Translations under genes and position numbers: made by a program | NCBI RefSeq assembly: GCF_000949635.1 | Contig: NZ_BAFN01000001.1 | Location: forward strand, 2,294,001-2,358,000 | From: Candidatus Brocadia sinica JPN1 | Lineage (GTDB): Bacteria > Planctomycetota > Brocadiia > Brocadiales > Brocadiaceae | Length of the DNA: 64,000 bases | Direction of reading: 5' to 3' | Notes under the pieces: model-generated | What the model saw: the letters and a program-made list of their open reading frames with translations, nothing else | Database searches by the model: none | What the model was told of the DNA's origin: nothing | Shown here: piece after piece, positions 47,469 through 57,828 of the stretch | Layout: each line of letters begins with the position of its first letter | Numbering within the stretch: the first letter of the stretch is position 1

Positions 47469-47777
47469 GTGCTGGATCAGAAAATAAGAATACGAATGGA
47501 AGCTTACGATCACAGAATACTGGATCAATCAGCTTTGGAGGTTGTAGAGACGGCGAAACGCACCGGAGCAAAAGTGTTTGGCCCAGTCCCGCTGCCGACA
47601 CGCATCGAACGATACACTGTGCTAAGGTCGCCTCATGTTGACAAAAAATCCAGGGAGCAATTTGAAATAAGAACACATAAGAGGTTGATCGATATTGTTG
47701 AGCCTACTGCAAAGACTATGGACGCGTTGAACAAGATAAATATGCCTGCCGGTATAGAGATTAAAATAAAAGCGTAA
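47469..47777 (+). CDS. rpsJ: Ribosomal protein uS10
   Basis: A 102-residue protein of the 30S head that also pairs with NusB in antitermination. I start it at GTG 47469 ([16 protein letters not shown]), with GGAG seven bases upstream; the open frame extends to 47427 but that part is not conserved-looking. [20 protein letters not shown] is the family signature. Confidence 0.97.
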   Translation: MLDQKIRIRMEAYDHRILDQSALEVVETAKRTGAKVFGPVPLPTRIERYTVLRSPHVDKKSREQFEIRTHKRLIDIVEPTAKTMDALNKINMPAGIEIKIKA

Positions 47778-47818
47778 ATTCAAGATTACAAATTTCATAG
47801 GATTGAGGTGAAAGAAGG

Positions 47819-48442
47819 ATGCTGAATGGCTTTCTTGGTAAAAAAATAGGGATGACTCAGATATATTCTGGGGATGGAAGGTTGTTGCCGGTAACTCTGA
47901 TACAGGCTGGACCATGCAGTGTGATGCAGGTAAAAACCGTTGAAAATGATGGATATATTGCTGTTCAGCTTGGGTTTGATGATAAGAAGATGAAAAAAAC
48001 GAATAAACCGGAGATGGGGCATGCGACAAAGTCATCTTTGGGGCCAAAGAGATTTATACGCGAAGTAAGACCTGAGGCGGGGGCAGACATCAGAATAGGT
48101 CAGAGCGTTACCGTGGAAATATTTAACGATGTCAAAAAGGTGGATGTTGTTGGTATGACGAAGGGGAAAGGGTATGCTGGTGTAATGAAGAGGTGGAATT
48201 TTAAAGGCGGTCTCAATACCCATGGATCCACCAGGCATAGACCACCAGGTTCTATTAGTTCGAACACAGATCCGGGAAGGGTGATTCGCGGAAAGAAGAT
48301 GGCTGGAAGGTTAGGGGGGGAGCGTGTAACGATAAAAAATATTGATGTCGTTGGAATTGATAAAAACAGAAATCTGTTGTTTGTTAGGGGTGCCGTTCCC
48401 GGGCATAAGGGTGGGTATCTCATATTGAATAAAGCAAGGTGA
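47819..48442 (+). CDS. rplC: Ribosomal protein uL3
   Basis: A 207-residue protein of the 50S core. Start LGKKIGMTQIYSGDG, the central loop WNFKGGLNTHGSTRHRPPGS near the peptidyl transferase centre, and GKKMAGRLGGERVT are typical. It is followed by rplD after 20 bases. Confidence 0.97.
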   Translation: MLNGFLGKKIGMTQIYSGDGRLLPVTLIQAGPCSVMQVKTVENDGYIAVQLGFDDKKMKKTNKPEMGHATKSSLGPKRFIREVRPEAGADIRIGQSVTVEIFNDVKKVDVVGMTKGKGYAGVMKRWNFKGGLNTHGSTRHRPPGSISSNTDPGRVIRGKKMAGRLGGERVTIKNIDVVGIDKNRNLLFVRGAVPGHKGGYLILNKAR

Positions 48443-48462
48443 AAAGATAGGCAAGTGAAATT

Positions 48463-49071
48463 ATGGATATACCTGTATACAATAAAGTAGGGGAAAAGAT
48501 AGATAGCGTGCAGCTTGATGAGAGATTTGGTGGTCCGGTTCGCAAGACGCTGCTCCGTGATGCCGTGTTGATGTATGAAGCAAATAAACGACAGGGTAAT
48601 GCTTCCACAAAAACAAAGGGGGAGGTCGCAGGCGGTGGAAAAAAGCCTTGGGTTCAAAAACACACGGGTAGGGCTAGGGCTGGTAGTATTCGTTCTCCTC
48701 TCTGGAAAGGCGGTGGAGTGGTTTTTGGTCCAAAACCAAGGGAATATTCATATGCTATTCCCAAAAAGGCAAGGAAGCAAGCGCTTTTTTCGGCACTGAC
48801 AGCCAGGGTCAGAGATAATGAGTTGGTTGTGGTTGAAGATTTGAACTTCGATGCTCCCAAGACCAAGCAGATGGTTGAAATATTAAAGGCTCTGGGAATA
48901 AATGGCCTTAGATGTTTAATTGTTATACCAAATGCAAATGAGATGGTTTGGAAATCTGCCAGAAATATTCCTTCTGTGAAAGTCATGAACAGCGCAGAGT
49001 TGAATGCATATGAAGTGCTAAAGCCGGAAAAAGTACTGCTAACAAGGGAAGCTTTGGGTAATATAAGATAG
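48463..49071 (+). CDS. rplD: Ribosomal protein uL4
   Basis: A 202-residue protein lining the exit tunnel. The extended loop is seen as TKGEVAGGGKKPWVQKHTGR and ARAGSIRSPLWKGGGVVFGP. In E. coli L4 represses the S10 operon through the leader; no such leader structure is evident here. Confidence 0.97.
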   Translation: MDIPVYNKVGEKIDSVQLDERFGGPVRKTLLRDAVLMYEANKRQGNASTKTKGEVAGGGKKPWVQKHTGRARAGSIRSPLWKGGGVVFGPKPREYSYAIPKKARKQALFSALTARVRDNELVVVEDLNFDAPKTKQMVEILKALGINGLRCLIVIPNANEMVWKSARNIPSVKVMNSAELNAYEVLKPEKVLLTREALGNIR

Positions 49072-49084
49072 GAGTTCGGGTTTT

Positions 49085-49366
49085 ATGAACAGTTATCAGA
49101 TAATAAAAAGGCCTTTGAGAACTGAGAAAAGCGTTGCCGATGGACAAGCGACAAATTCGTATCATTTCGAGGTCGATTTACGAGCAAACAAGATTCAAAT
49201 CAAGCAAGCGATAGAGAAATTCTTTAGCGTAAAGGTTGATGATGTGCGGACATTGGTCAGGAAGGGGAAGAGCAGGAGGGTTAGATTCAAGTTGGGTAGA
49301 ACAAAAGATTGGAAGAAAGCCATCGTTACGCTAAAAGAAGGAAATACTATAGATCTTGGCTATTAA
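49085..49366 (+). CDS. rplW: Ribosomal protein uL23
   Basis: A 93-residue protein at the tunnel exit, the docking site for trigger factor and [23 protein letters not shown] and the basic loop [20 protein letters not shown] are typical. Its stop is 35 bases before rplB. Confidence 0.96.
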   Translation: MNSYQIIKRPLRTEKSVADGQATNSYHFEVDLRANKIQIKQAIEKFFSVKVDDVRTLVRKGKSRRVRFKLGRTKDWKKAIVTLKEGNTIDLGY

Positions 49367-49401
49367 TAATTAAGCCTGAATACGGGAAGAGGGTGTGTTT
49401 T

Positions 49402-50247
49402 ATGGGTATTATATATTATAAACCAGTGTCGGCAGGAAGAAGATTTGCAAGCGTTTCTGATTTCTCTGAGCTTACAAGGGGTAAGCCGGAAAAATCGTTA
49501 TTGGAACCATTGAAAAAAACTGGTGGCAGGAATTCAGAAGGTAAAATAACAGCGGAGCATATAGGTGGGGGAAGTAGGCGCCATTACAGGCTTATCGATT
49601 TTAAACGGAAGAAGGATAGTGTGCCGGCAAGGGTCGCGAGTATAGAATATGACCCCAACCGATCCGCCAGAATTGCGTTGTTGCATTATGCGGATGGCGA
49701 GAAGAGATATATCCTTGCGCCGGAAAATTTAAGGGTTGGTCAGACGGTAATGTCTGGCAATAAGATTGAGCCAGAAATTGGTAATTGTATGCCGCTCAAA
49801 AATATACCGTTGGGTTTGGATGTGCATAATATTGAATTGCGTCCAGGCCAAGGAGGCCGATTGGTTCGCTCTGCTGGTGGGGCGGCTAAGTTGATGGCCC
49901 GGGAGGGAAACTATGCGCACATTGTTCTTCCGTCTGGCGAGGTAAGAAAGGTATTTTGTGATTGCAGGGCGACAATTGGGCAGCTTGGGAATGTAGATCA
50001 TGTGAATGTTAGAATTGGAAAAGCTGGCAGAAACCGATGGAAGGGTAGAAGGCCTCATGTAAGGGGTGTCGCGCAAAATCCGGTAGCTCATCCTTTGGGG
50101 GGTGGTGAAGGTAGGAGCGGGGGTGGGAGGCATCCATGTTCGAGGACTGGTTTATTGGCAAAGGGTGGAAAAACGAGAAAAAAGAAGTCGTTAAGTAATA
50201 AATTTATCATACGAAGAAGAAAAATTGGTGCTAGGGGTAATCTATAG
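49402..50247 (+). CDS. rplB: Ribosomal protein uL2
   Basis: A 281-residue 50S core protein. I take ATG 49402 ([15 protein letters not shown]) as the start, with a GGGAAGAGGG stretch upstream; the open frame to 49309 overlaps rplW. The conserved His-containing C-terminal part [20 protein letters not shown] is intact. Confidence 0.97.
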   Translation: MGIIYYKPVSAGRRFASVSDFSELTRGKPEKSLLEPLKKTGGRNSEGKITAEHIGGGSRRHYRLIDFKRKKDSVPARVASIEYDPNRSARIALLHYADGEKRYILAPENLRVGQTVMSGNKIEPEIGNCMPLKNIPLGLDVHNIELRPGQGGRLVRSAGGAAKLMAREGNYAHIVLPSGEVRKVFCDCRATIGQLGNVDHVNVRIGKAGRNRWKGRRPHVRGVAQNPVAHPLGGGEGRSGGGRHPCSRTGLLAKGGKTRKKKSLSNKFIIRRRKIGARGNL

Positions 50248-50277
50248 AATGAAAAAAATTAGTACTCGGGAGACATT

Positions 50278-50562
50278 ATGAGTCGTTCAGTTAAAAAGGG
50301 ACCGTATATCGACGGTAAGTTAATGAAAAAGGTGTTGAGGCAAAAAGATTCCGGGAATAATGAGCCTATCCGGACGTGGTCAAGGAGTTGTACGATTGCC
50401 CCTGAATTTGTATCGCATACGTTTATGATTCATAACGGCAAGACATTTCAAAAACTTTTTGTTACAGATGATATGGTTGGTCACAAGCTTGGCGAGTTTG
50501 CCCAGACGCGAATTTTTAGGGCCCATGGGGGTGTGAAGAAGAAGGAAACACCGCATGGATAG
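50278..50562 (+). CDS. rpsS: Ribosomal protein uS19
   Basis: A 94-residue 30S head protein. SRSVKKGPYIDGKLMKKV at the start, RSCTIAPEFVSHTFMIHNG and VTDDMVGHKLGEFAQTR are signature stretches. Confidence 0.97.
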   Translation: MSRSVKKGPYIDGKLMKKVLRQKDSGNNEPIRTWSRSCTIAPEFVSHTFMIHNGKTFQKLFVTDDMVGHKLGEFAQTRIFRAHGGVKKKETPHG

Positions 50563-50610
50563 CGAGACGTAATGTTTTTTTGAGTGGAACACTGAAAGGT
50601 TGGACGCTAT

Positions 50611-50970
50611 ATGGAATTCAGATCCAGTTATAAATACGCACGAATATCCCCGCGAAAGGCAAGATATGTGATAGATCTTGTTCGTGGAAAATCGGTTAAT
50701 GATGCACTGAGAATTTTGAGGGTGACTCATAAACGATCATCATACATGATCGATAAGGCAATAAGGGCGGCGATAGCCTCGGCAAATGAAAATCTAGATG
50801 TTGATATTGATTCTTTATATGTGGCACAAGCCCTTGTGGATGCAGGGCCTAGCAGAAAATGGCAACGTCCAAGGCCGCGTGGCATGTCAGCCCGTATATT
50901 AAAACGAACAAGCCATATTACCGTGGTGTTATCGGAAAAGGCTAAGAGTGGAATATTTAATAATAAATGA
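50611..50970 (+). CDS. rplV: Ribosomal protein uL22
   Basis: A 119-residue exit-tunnel protein. RISPRKARYVIDLVRGKSVN and DAGPSRKWQRPRPRGMSARI are typical, the latter forming the tunnel-reaching loop. rpsC begins nine bases after the stop. Confidence 0.97.
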   Translation: MEFRSSYKYARISPRKARYVIDLVRGKSVNDALRILRVTHKRSSYMIDKAIRAAIASANENLDVDIDSLYVAQALVDAGPSRKWQRPRPRGMSARILKRTSHITVVLSEKAKSGIFNNK

Positions 50971-50979
50971 GGAGATGAA

Positions 50980-51678
50980 ATGGGTCAAAAGGTTTGCCCA
51001 ATAGGTTTAAGAATAGGAATTACGCAAGGTTGGAAGTCCCTTTGGTATGCCGATAAAAAAGATTTTGGTTCTTTGCTGGTGGAAGACCAAAAGATACGCA
51101 AAATAATAAAAAAAAGTTATGGTTTTGCAGGAATACCCGTTATAGAGATTGAAAGAACTCGGCAAGATGCTAAGGTAACATTGCACACCGCCCGCCCTGG
51201 TTTGATTATAGGCAGAAAAGGAGCCGAGGTTGACAAACTTAGAGATGAACTCCAGAAGTTCATAGGTCGTGAAGTAGTTATAAAAATAAAAGAAATTACC
51301 AAACCAGAATTATATGCGCAGCTTGTTGCCGAAAACATAGCGGAGCAATTGGAAAAAAGAGCAGCTTTCAGAAGAACGATGAAGAAGGCTATGGATGCAT
51401 CCGTAGATGCCGGTGCGAAGGGTGTGAAGATGCAGGTGGCAGGTAGATTGGGTGGAGCCGAGATTGCTAGGACTGAGAAGATGTCGTTTGGAAGTATTCC
51501 CTTGCACACCTTAAGAGCTGATGTTGATTATGGTTTTGCAGAGGCTAAAACTACGTATGGTGTGATTGGGGTAAAGGTGTGGATCTATAAAGGTTTAATT
51601 GGTTCCGGGAAGGAGAAGAAATATGCGCCTGATGCCGAAGAGGGTGAAGTTCAGGAAGTCGCAAAGACAGAAAATTAA
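50980..51678 (+). CDS. rpsC: Ribosomal protein uS3
   Basis: A 232-residue 30S protein with a KH domain ([18 protein letters not shown]) that contributes to the mRNA entry helicase. The C-terminal part [20 protein letters not shown] is standard. Its final 56 bases overlap the start of rplP in another frame. Confidence 0.97.
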   Translation: MGQKVCPIGLRIGITQGWKSLWYADKKDFGSLLVEDQKIRKIIKKSYGFAGIPVIEIERTRQDAKVTLHTARPGLIIGRKGAEVDKLRDELQKFIGREVVIKIKEITKPELYAQLVAENIAEQLEKRAAFRRTMKKAMDASVDAGAKGVKMQVAGRLGGAEIARTEKMSFGSIPLHTLRADVDYGFAEAKTTYGVIGVKVWIYKGLIGSGKEKKYAPDAEEGEVQEVAKTEN

Positions 51679-52042
51679 AGGAAATGCTACGAGATGTAAT
51701 ACGGTAGCCTTTGGTGAGTATGGTTTGCAATCCTTAGAGCCTGGCTGGATAACCGCTCAGCAATTGGAAGCAGGGAGGGTGTCAGCTTCTCAGTACCTTC
51801 CAAGGGAAGGAAAGCTAACTATACGGGTTTTTCCACACAAATCGGTTTCATCAAAGCCAATAGAAACACGAATGGGTAAAGGGAAGGGAGAGCCTGAATT
51901 TTGGGTTGCCGTGGTGAAGCCTGGGACTATGCTTTATGAATTGAGTGGGATTAATGAAGAGATAGCCAGACTGACGTTTAACAGAATTGCCCATAAAATG
52001 CCAGTAAAAGTACGGCTTGTTCAGAGGAGAAAGACGATTTGA
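51623..52042 (+). CDS. rplP: Ribosomal protein uL16
   Basis: A 139-residue protein near the A-site tRNA. I start it at ATG 51623 ([15 protein letters not shown]); ATG 51632 (MPKRVK) is the alternative. Either way it overlaps rpsC, by 56 or 47 bases. GYLQ-like [20 protein letters not shown] and [19 protein letters not shown] confirm identity. Confidence 0.95.
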   Translation: MRLMPKRVKFRKSQRQKIKGNATRCNTVAFGEYGLQSLEPGWITAQQLEAGRVSASQYLPREGKLTIRVFPHKSVSSKPIETRMGKGKGEPEFWVAVVKPGTMLYELSGINEEIARLTFNRIAHKMPVKVRLVQRRKTI

Positions 52043-52269
52043 AAGCCAGTGAAATTAGAACAAAATCTAGGCAGGAAATTTTGGATGAAATAGACGCCAG
52101 CAGACGTGAATTGCTAAATATTTGCTTTCAGTGGCAGGCAGGCGAAACGAGAAATCCTGCGCAGAGGAAAGATATTAGAAGGAAAATTGCTAGGCTGCAA
52201 ACCATTCTGAAGGAGATAGATTTAGGTATAATCAAGAATTCTCAGAGCGAAGGAGTAGAAAACAGATGA
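52039..52269 (+). CDS. rpmC: Ribosomal protein uL29
   Basis: A 76-residue helical protein at the tunnel exit. It starts with TTG (52039) in a TTGA overlap with the rplP stop. The core reads [20 protein letters not shown], then [13 protein letters not shown]. It is slightly longer than the usual 65-70 residues. Confidence 0.94.
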   Translation: MKASEIRTKSRQEILDEIDASRRELLNICFQWQAGETRNPAQRKDIRRKIARLQTILKEIDLGIIKNSQSEGVENR

Positions 52270-52535
52270 AGCTTGGAGATACGCGTGGTAGAAGGAAAAA
52301 AATTGTAGGAATGGTGGTAGGCAATAAAATGCACAAGACGATAGTGGTCGAAGTTGAGCGACTTATTAAACATACGAAATACGGAAAGTATATAAAAAGG
52401 TCTACCGTATATAAGGCGCATGATGAAAACAATCAGGCAGGGATTGGTGATAGAGTCGAAATTATAGAAACGAGACCGCTGAGCAAAACGAAAACTACAA
52501 AATTGTTAAGGGTTATTGAGAAAGCAAAGCAATAA
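52266..52535 (+). CDS. rpsQ: Ribosomal protein uS17
   Basis: An 89-residue primary 16S-binding protein with [20 protein letters not shown] and the later [16 protein letters not shown]. Its ATG overlaps the rpmC stop (ATGA), indicating coupled translation. Confidence 0.97.
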   Translation: MKLGDTRGRRKKIVGMVVGNKMHKTIVVEVERLIKHTKYGKYIKRSTVYKAHDENNQAGIGDRVEIIETRPLSKTKTTKLLRVIEKAKQ

Positions 52536-52555
52536 TAGTAATTGGAGTTTTTGAA

Positions 52556-52924
52556 ATGATAATGGAACAAACAAAGCTGGATATCGCTGATAACAGCGGG
52601 GCAAAAAGAGCAACCTGTATTAAGGTCCTTGGAGGAAGCGGAAGAAAATATGCGACCGTGGGAGATGTCATTGTAGCTGCAGTAAAGAAAGCTATCCCCG
52701 AGGGAGTTGTAAAAAAAGGAGATGTGGTGAAGGGGGTTGTTGTCAGAACAAGAAAAAATATTCGCAGAGATGACGGGTCATATTTAAAATTTGATAAGAA
52801 CGCAATTGTTATTATCGACAATGATGGCAATCCGAGAGGAACACGCATATTTGGCGCTGTTGCCAGAGAGTTGAGGCAAAAGAATTTTATGAAGATTGTG
52901 TCGTTGGCTGCAGAAGTTGTGTAG
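52556..52924 (+). CDS. rplN: Ribosomal protein uL14
   Basis: A 122-residue protein at the subunit interface. [40 protein letters not shown] and the end [12 protein letters not shown] are diagnostic. Length is exactly that of the family. Confidence 0.98.
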   Translation: MIMEQTKLDIADNSGAKRATCIKVLGGSGRKYATVGDVIVAAVKKAIPEGVVKKGDVVKGVVVRTRKNIRRDDGSYLKFDKNAIVIIDNDGNPRGTRIFGAVARELRQKNFMKIVSLAAEVV

Positions 52925-52966
52925 GTTGATTCAGATATAATAGTAAATAGTATTTTGGAGAGACAT

Positions 52967-53302
52967 ATGCATGTTCGTTTGAATGATTTAGTTGCCGTAA
53001 TGGCTGGCAATGAGGCCGGTAAAACGGGAAAGATAATAAAAGTTTTGCGTGATAAGGAACGAGTTGTAATAAAAGGTGTGAATTTAGTTTACAGGCATAC
53101 AAAACCGAGTCAAAAAAATCCGCAAGGCGGGAGAATACAAAAGGAGGCATCTCTTTCTATATCGAATGTGCTGCCGATTTGTCAAAATAAAAGCTGTAAC
53201 AAGTATAATATGGGTGTCAGGACGAGGAAAAGGATATTGGGCAGTGGTGATAAGCCACGCATTTGCGTTTATTGTGGTTCTGAAATAGTGTCGACTGAAT
53301 GA
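52967..53302 (+). CDS. rplX: Ribosomal protein uL24
   Basis: A 111-residue assembly protein with a KOW motif (VMAGNEAGKTGKIIKVLRDK). I start it at ATG 52967 (MHVRLNDL), six bases after GGAG. The C-terminal knuckle pair often seen in bacterial L24 is altered: CQNKSC replaces the usual CxxC, with CVYC as the second pair. Confidence 0.95.
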   Translation: MHVRLNDLVAVMAGNEAGKTGKIIKVLRDKERVVIKGVNLVYRHTKPSQKNPQGGRIQKEASLSISNVLPICQNKSCNKYNMGVRTRKRILGSGDKPRICVYCGSEIVSTE

Positions 53303-53321
53303 AGGTTATGGGATTTAAAAT

Positions 53322-53864
53322 ATGGTGAGACTGTTAGAAAAATACAAGCATCAGGTTGTTCCGCAGCTTATTGAGAAATTCAGATATAATAATAAATTAT
53401 CTGTACCACGGCTTCAGAAGATCGTTGTCAATATGGGTATAGGCAGGGCGACGGAGAATAAAAAACTTATTGAGGAAGGGGTTGAGCATCTCTCAATTAT
53501 AGCGGGGCAAAAGCCGCTCATTACCAAAGCAAAAAAGGCTATTTCTGGTTTTAAACTCAGGAAAGGCCAGGCTGTGGGATGTAAAGTAACGCTCCGTGGA
53601 GATAGGATGTATGAATTTTTGGATCGTTTAATTAGCATTGTGTTGCCGAGAATTCGAGATTTTAGAGGGATTTCAGCGAAGTCATTTGATGGCCGTGGAA
53701 ACTATACCGTTGGACTTACAGAACAGATCGTATTTCCTGAAATAAGTGTGGACACGGTTGAATTTGTTCAGGGAATGGATATTACTTTGGTAATTACAGG
53801 CAATTCGAATGAACAATCTTATGAGTTATTAAGGTTATTAGGTATGCCTTTTAGATTAGAATAG
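53322..53864 (+). CDS. rplE: Ribosomal protein uL5
   Basis: A 180-residue 5S rRNA-binding protein. [36 protein letters not shown] and the late [10 protein letters not shown] match the family over its full length. rpsN follows nine bases later. Confidence 0.98.
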   Translation: MVRLLEKYKHQVVPQLIEKFRYNNKLSVPRLQKIVVNMGIGRATENKKLIEEGVEHLSIIAGQKPLITKAKKAISGFKLRKGQAVGCKVTLRGDRMYEFLDRLISIVLPRIRDFRGISAKSFDGRGNYTVGLTEQIVFPEISVDTVEFVQGMDITLVITGNSNEQSYELLRLLGMPFRLE

Positions 53865-53873
53865 GGAGTGTGA

Positions 53874-54059
53874 ATGGCGAGGAAATGTCTTATCGAGAAG
53901 TCGAAGAAAGAGCCGAAATATCAGACGAGAAAGTATAATCGGTGTAAACTCTGCGGGCGTCGGAGGGCTTACTATCGCAGATTCCAGATTTGCAGACTTT
54001 GCTTTAGAAAGCTCGCTTCGAAGGGTGAGATACCGGGGGTAAAAAAGGCTAGTTGGTAG
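53874..54059 (+). CDS. rpsN: Ribosomal protein uS14, zinc (type Z) form
   Basis: A 61-residue S14 of the short zinc-binding type, with [20 protein letters not shown] holding both CxxC pairs and the end [11 protein letters not shown]. No long zinc-free paralogue is seen in this window. Confidence 0.97.
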   Translation: MARKCLIEKSKKEPKYQTRKYNRCKLCGRRRAYYRRFQICRLCFRKLASKGEIPGVKKASW

Positions 54060-54115
54060 GGAGAAGGTAACTGAATAATATTTGTAAACTGTGTTAAATT
54101 TAAGGAAATACAAAA

Positions 54116-54517
54116 ATGAGTATGACAGATCCAATTTCTGATATGCTTACGCGTATGAGAAATGCAATTATGATAAAGCGCGAAAGTGTAGATATTCCCT
54201 TGTCTAAGCTAAAGTTATCAATTTTGAGGATACTGAGAGAGGAAGGTTTTATAAAAGAATTCAAAGAGATACCAAGTGAGAATAATCAAAATCTTGTTAG
54301 GGTATATCTAAAGTATGGGCCACTAAGGCAGCAAATAATCAACAAATTGGAAAGGGTGAGTAAATCAAGCCGACGGATTTATAAGAAGAAAGAAGAAATT
54401 AATAAAGTTTTTGGCGGGATAGGGGTTGCGATATACTCGACATCAAAAGGAATTATCAGTGATAAAGAGTGTAGACGGCTGAAAATAGGCGGTGAACTAA
54501 TTTGTATTGTATCGTAA
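54116..54517 (+). CDS. rpsH: Ribosomal protein uS8
   Basis: A 133-residue 16S-binding protein; S8 represses the spc operon in E. coli. DPISDMLTRMRNAIMIKRES and the C-terminal GIGVAIYSTSKGIISDKECR are diagnostic. Confidence 0.98.
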   Translation: MSMTDPISDMLTRMRNAIMIKRESVDIPLSKLKLSILRILREEGFIKEFKEIPSENNQNLVRVYLKYGPLRQQIINKLERVSKSSRRIYKKKEEINKVFGGIGVAIYSTSKGIISDKECRRLKIGGELICIVS

Positions 54518-54543
54518 CATGATTTATTTGATAGAGGCTTAAT

Positions 54544-55107
54544 ATGTCACGAATAGGGAAGCAACCAGTTAGAGTTCCAGACAATGTAAAGCTGTCGATA
54601 GCTGGTAATACGTTGAATATTGAAGGACCGAAAGGGAAACTGAGACAGGTCGTTCATCCTGATATTGCAATAGAATATAATCAACAGAATAAACAAATTT
54701 TAATAAAAAGGGCATCTGACGAAAAGTATCATAAGGCGCTACATGGCTTGACTCGTGCGCTTATAGCAAATATGATTACAGGTGTTACGAACAGTTTTTC
54801 AAAAAATCTTGAAATTGTTGGACTCGGTTACAATGCCAAGGTACAAGGTAAAGAGCTGGTTTTGTCGCTTGGTTATACACATCCGGTGCATTTGGAGATT
54901 CCAATGGGAATAAAAGTGGATGTTACTAATCCTACTAACCCGGCGAAACTTACAGTTTCTGGTCCTGATAAGCAAATGGTGGGACAATTTTCTGCAGTAA
55001 TAAGGGGGAAGAAGCCACCCGAGCCGTATAAAGGGATGGGAATCAAATATGAGGGTGAAGTTATTAGAAGAAAGGCTGGGAAGGCATTTACCTCTGGTGC
55101 TGCATAG
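54544..55107 (+). CDS. rplF: Ribosomal protein uL6
   Basis: A 187-residue protein with two alpha/beta repeats. MSRIGKQPVRVPDNVKLS starts it, and the C-terminal KKPPEPYKGMGIKYEGEVIR is the family signature near the sarcin-ricin loop. Confidence 0.98.
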   Translation: MSRIGKQPVRVPDNVKLSIAGNTLNIEGPKGKLRQVVHPDIAIEYNQQNKQILIKRASDEKYHKALHGLTRALIANMITGVTNSFSKNLEIVGLGYNAKVQGKELVLSLGYTHPVHLEIPMGIKVDVTNPTNPAKLTVSGPDKQMVGQFSAVIRGKKPPEPYKGMGIKYEGEVIRRKAGKAFTSGAA

Positions 55108-55128
55108 CTGATATAAAAGGGTTTAACT

Positions 55129-55497
55129 ATGAATCATATACAGGAAAAAAAACGCAAGAGAGAAAGGCGTCATCTTAGGATTAGGCGGAAAGTGATCGGA
55201 ACCAGTGACAGGCCACGTTTAAGCGTCTGTCGAACATTAAAGCATATTTATTGCCAAATTATTAATGATATTGAGGGCAAGACCTTGGCAGCAGCATCGA
55301 CACAATCTGCTGATATTCGGTCGCAGATTAAGTATGGTGGGAATGTGAAGGCTGCAGAGATTGTCGGAAAAAAAATTGCAGACGAAGCAAAAAGTAAGGG
55401 TATTACAAAAGTTGTCTTTGATAAGGGTGGTTATAAGTACCACGGCAGAATAAAGGCATTAGCTGAGAGTGCTAGAAAGAATAATCTGAGTTTCTAA
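55129..55497 (+). CDS. rplR: Ribosomal protein uL18
   Basis: A 122-residue 5S rRNA-binding protein. [20 protein letters not shown] and the C-terminal [20 protein letters not shown] are typical. Confidence 0.97.
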   Translation: MNHIQEKKRKRERRHLRIRRKVIGTSDRPRLSVCRTLKHIYCQIINDIEGKTLAAASTQSADIRSQIKYGGNVKAAEIVGKKIADEAKSKGITKVVFDKGGYKYHGRIKALAESARKNNLSF

Positions 55498-55523
55498 AAG
55501 CGGATTCTTACAAGGAGATTCAC

Positions 55524-56009
55524 TTGGCTCGTATTGAAGAACCTATAAATATGGAAGAAACGGTTGTAAGGGTTAACCGTTGCACAACAGTAACAAAAGG
55601 CGGTAAGTCAATGAGTTTTAGCGCTCTTGTTGTTGTCGGTGATAAGAAGGGTAGTGTAGGCATCGGATTTGGTAAGGCACGTGAAGTGCCGAACGCCGTA
55701 AGTAAGGCGGTTAAGGAAGCAAAAAAACAAATAGTAAAAATTCCATTGAAAGGCGGCACGATACCACATGTGGTTTGGGGAAGATTTAAGGCTGCTAATA
55801 TTTTTTTGAAACCGGCATCGCCTGGAACTGGTATTAAGGCAGGAGCTTCGGCGCGGGCTGTACTTGAGTCTGCAGGAGTTAAAAATATTCTGACGAAATG
55901 TTACGGTAAAAGAAACCCGCTTAATGTGGCCAAGGCGACATTGTTCGGATTGAAATCTTTGAGAACTAAGGAAGAGATCGGAGAGTTAAGGGGAGTGAAG
56001 ATAGAATGA
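55524..56009 (+). CDS. rpsE: Ribosomal protein uS5
   Basis: A 161-residue 30S protein that supports decoding accuracy. It starts with TTG 55524, with AAGGAG six bases upstream. [20 protein letters not shown] and [20 protein letters not shown] are diagnostic. Its TGA overlaps the rplO ATG (ATGA), so the rpmD (L30) gene usually found here is absent. Confidence 0.97.
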   Translation: MARIEEPINMEETVVRVNRCTTVTKGGKSMSFSALVVVGDKKGSVGIGFGKAREVPNAVSKAVKEAKKQIVKIPLKGGTIPHVVWGRFKAANIFLKPASPGTGIKAGASARAVLESAGVKNILTKCYGKRNPLNVAKATLFGLKSLRTKEEIGELRGVKIE

Positions 56010-56449
56010 ATTTTATAGACGTAAAAGCAATTTCGTTTCAAAGAAAACGCAGGAGGAGAGTTGGCCGTGGCAGAGGGTCTGGTATGGGAAAGACCTCTGG
56101 AAGGGGTGGCAAAGGCGCGACTGCAAGGTCTGGAAATGAAACAAGGATACAGTTTGAGGGTGGACAGACTCCTCTTTTCCGCAGGCTACCAAAAAGAGGG
56201 TTTAATAATCCGTTTAAAAAGAAATATGCTATCGTTAATATAAAAGACATTGCCCGTTTTGATAGTGGAACGACCGTGACTATGGACAAGCTTTTGGAAT
56301 CCGGGATTATTAAAAAAGTGTTAGATGGTATAAAGATACTCGGTGAAGGTGAGATTAAAAACGTTTTGACGGTTGTAGCGCATAAATTCAGTAGGGTAGC
56401 TATGGAAAAGATTGAGGCGGCAGGGGGGAAAGCAAAGGTTCTGTCATGA
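56006..56449 (+). CDS. rplO: Ribosomal protein uL15
   Basis: A 147-residue 50S core protein with the Gly/Arg-rich N-terminal tail ([20 protein letters not shown]) and [19 protein letters not shown]. It overlaps both neighbours by four bases (ATGA junctions with rpsE and secY). Confidence 0.97.
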   Translation: MNFIDVKAISFQRKRRRRVGRGRGSGMGKTSGRGGKGATARSGNETRIQFEGGQTPLFRRLPKRGFNNPFKKKYAIVNIKDIARFDSGTTVTMDKLLESGIIKKVLDGIKILGEGEIKNVLTVVAHKFSRVAMEKIEAAGGKAKVLS

Positions 56450-57828
56450 TCGAACAATTTGGAAATATTTTTCGAATCCCTGAATTACGTAAGAAAGTAC
56501 TGATAACTCTCGGGCTTATAGCATTGTGTCGTGTTGGTGTGTATATACCAATTCCAGGGATTGATACGATGGTGCTAAAGTCATATTTTAATCAATTTAC
56601 ACAAACCGGTGTTGGTCAGTTGTTAGGACTTGTAGATATGTTTGCTGGGGGTGCCTTGGCTTCCGGTGCAATCTTTGGTTTAGGGGTGATGCCTTACATC
56701 AGTGCATCCATTATTTTCCAATTGTTGGTTGGCGTAATACCTTATTTGGAGAGATTGCAGAAAGAGGGTGAGGTTGGAAGAAAGAAGATTAATCAGTATA
56801 CTCGGCTTACGACTGTAGGATTGTGTCTCTTTCAGGCGTTTGTGATGACGAGGACGCTTTATACGGTCGAACTGAATGGTGCGCCTGTGATTCCAGTCTA
56901 TCTGCAAGGTTTTGGGTTTCAGGCCATGGCTGCGCTTCTGTTAACTACTGGAACGATGGTCTTGATGTGGATTGGAGAACAAATCGAGGAACATGGGATT
57001 GGTAGCGGAATTTCAATAGTTATTATGGTTGGCATTATCGATCGCCTGCCTTGGGCATTCTCGCAAGTGATGGAGAACTTTACCTTTTCAGTAACGCCTG
57101 CTGAACATCAGATTGGCGTTGTAAAATTAATCATTTTGTTGGGTATGTTTTTTGCCATTGTTGGTGGAGTCGTGTATATCACGCAAGGGCAGAGACGTAT
57201 ACCTGTGCAACAGGCGAAGCACACGCGTGGACGGAAGGTATATGGTGGGCAAAGGCATTTTTTACCCCTTCGTGTGAATCAGGCAGGTGTTATGCCTATA
57301 ATATTTGCACAGTCGTTGTTAATCTTTCCTGCAGCGATTATGCAGGGTGTCCAAGTCAGGCTGGAGCCAGGTAGCTTTGGATACTGGGTCACATCTCGCT
57401 TATCTGAAATTTTACAAGGTGGCGTGGTTTACGTACTGCTTTATATTCTCCTTATAACGTTCTTTTGTTACTTTTGGACTGCTATACAGTTTAATCCCAA
57501 AGAGATGTCAAATAATATGAAGGATTATGGAAGTTTTATACCAGGAATCAGACCAGGGCAAAGAACCGCAGAATATTTAGAAGGGATTATGGGGAAGATT
57601 ACGTTGGCAGGCGCTGCATTTCTGGCTTTAATTGCTATTTTGCCAAAACTTGTGGCGGGGGGTTTTGAGCTTAACCGCGCTATAGCAGGTTTCTATGGTG
57701 GAACAGGTTTGCTTATAATAGTAGGTGTGGCGCTTGACATGGTTCAAAGGATAGAATCTCATATGATCATGAGGCAATATAGCGGATTTCTCAGCGGTGG
57801 TACTAGAATCAGGGGACGAATGGGATGA
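56446..57828 (+). CDS. secY: Preprotein translocase subunit SecY
   Basis: A 460-residue channel subunit with ten predicted membrane segments, the first at about 17-37 and the plug-containing loop near residues 60-75 ([13 protein letters not shown]). [20 protein letters not shown] and the cytoplasmic loop [20 protein letters not shown] are characteristic. Junctions with rplO and adk are ATGA overlaps. Confidence 0.98.
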   Translation: MIEQFGNIFRIPELRKKVLITLGLIALCRVGVYIPIPGIDTMVLKSYFNQFTQTGVGQLLGLVDMFAGGALASGAIFGLGVMPYISASIIFQLLVGVIPYLERLQKEGEVGRKKINQYTRLTTVGLCLFQAFVMTRTLYTVELNGAPVIPVYLQGFGFQAMAALLLTTGTMVLMWIGEQIEEHGIGSGISIVIMVGIIDRLPWAFSQVMENFTFSVTPAEHQIGVVKLIILLGMFFAIVGGVVYITQGQRRIPVQQAKHTRGRKVYGGQRHFLPLRVNQAGVMPIIFAQSLLIFPAAIMQGVQVRLEPGSFGYWVTSRLSEILQGGVVYVLLYILLITFFCYFWTAIQFNPKEMSNNMKDYGSFIPGIRPGQRTAEYLEGIMGKITLAGAAFLALIAILPKLVAGGFELNRAIAGFYGGTGLLIIVGVALDMVQRIESHMIMRQYSGFLSGGTRIRGRMG

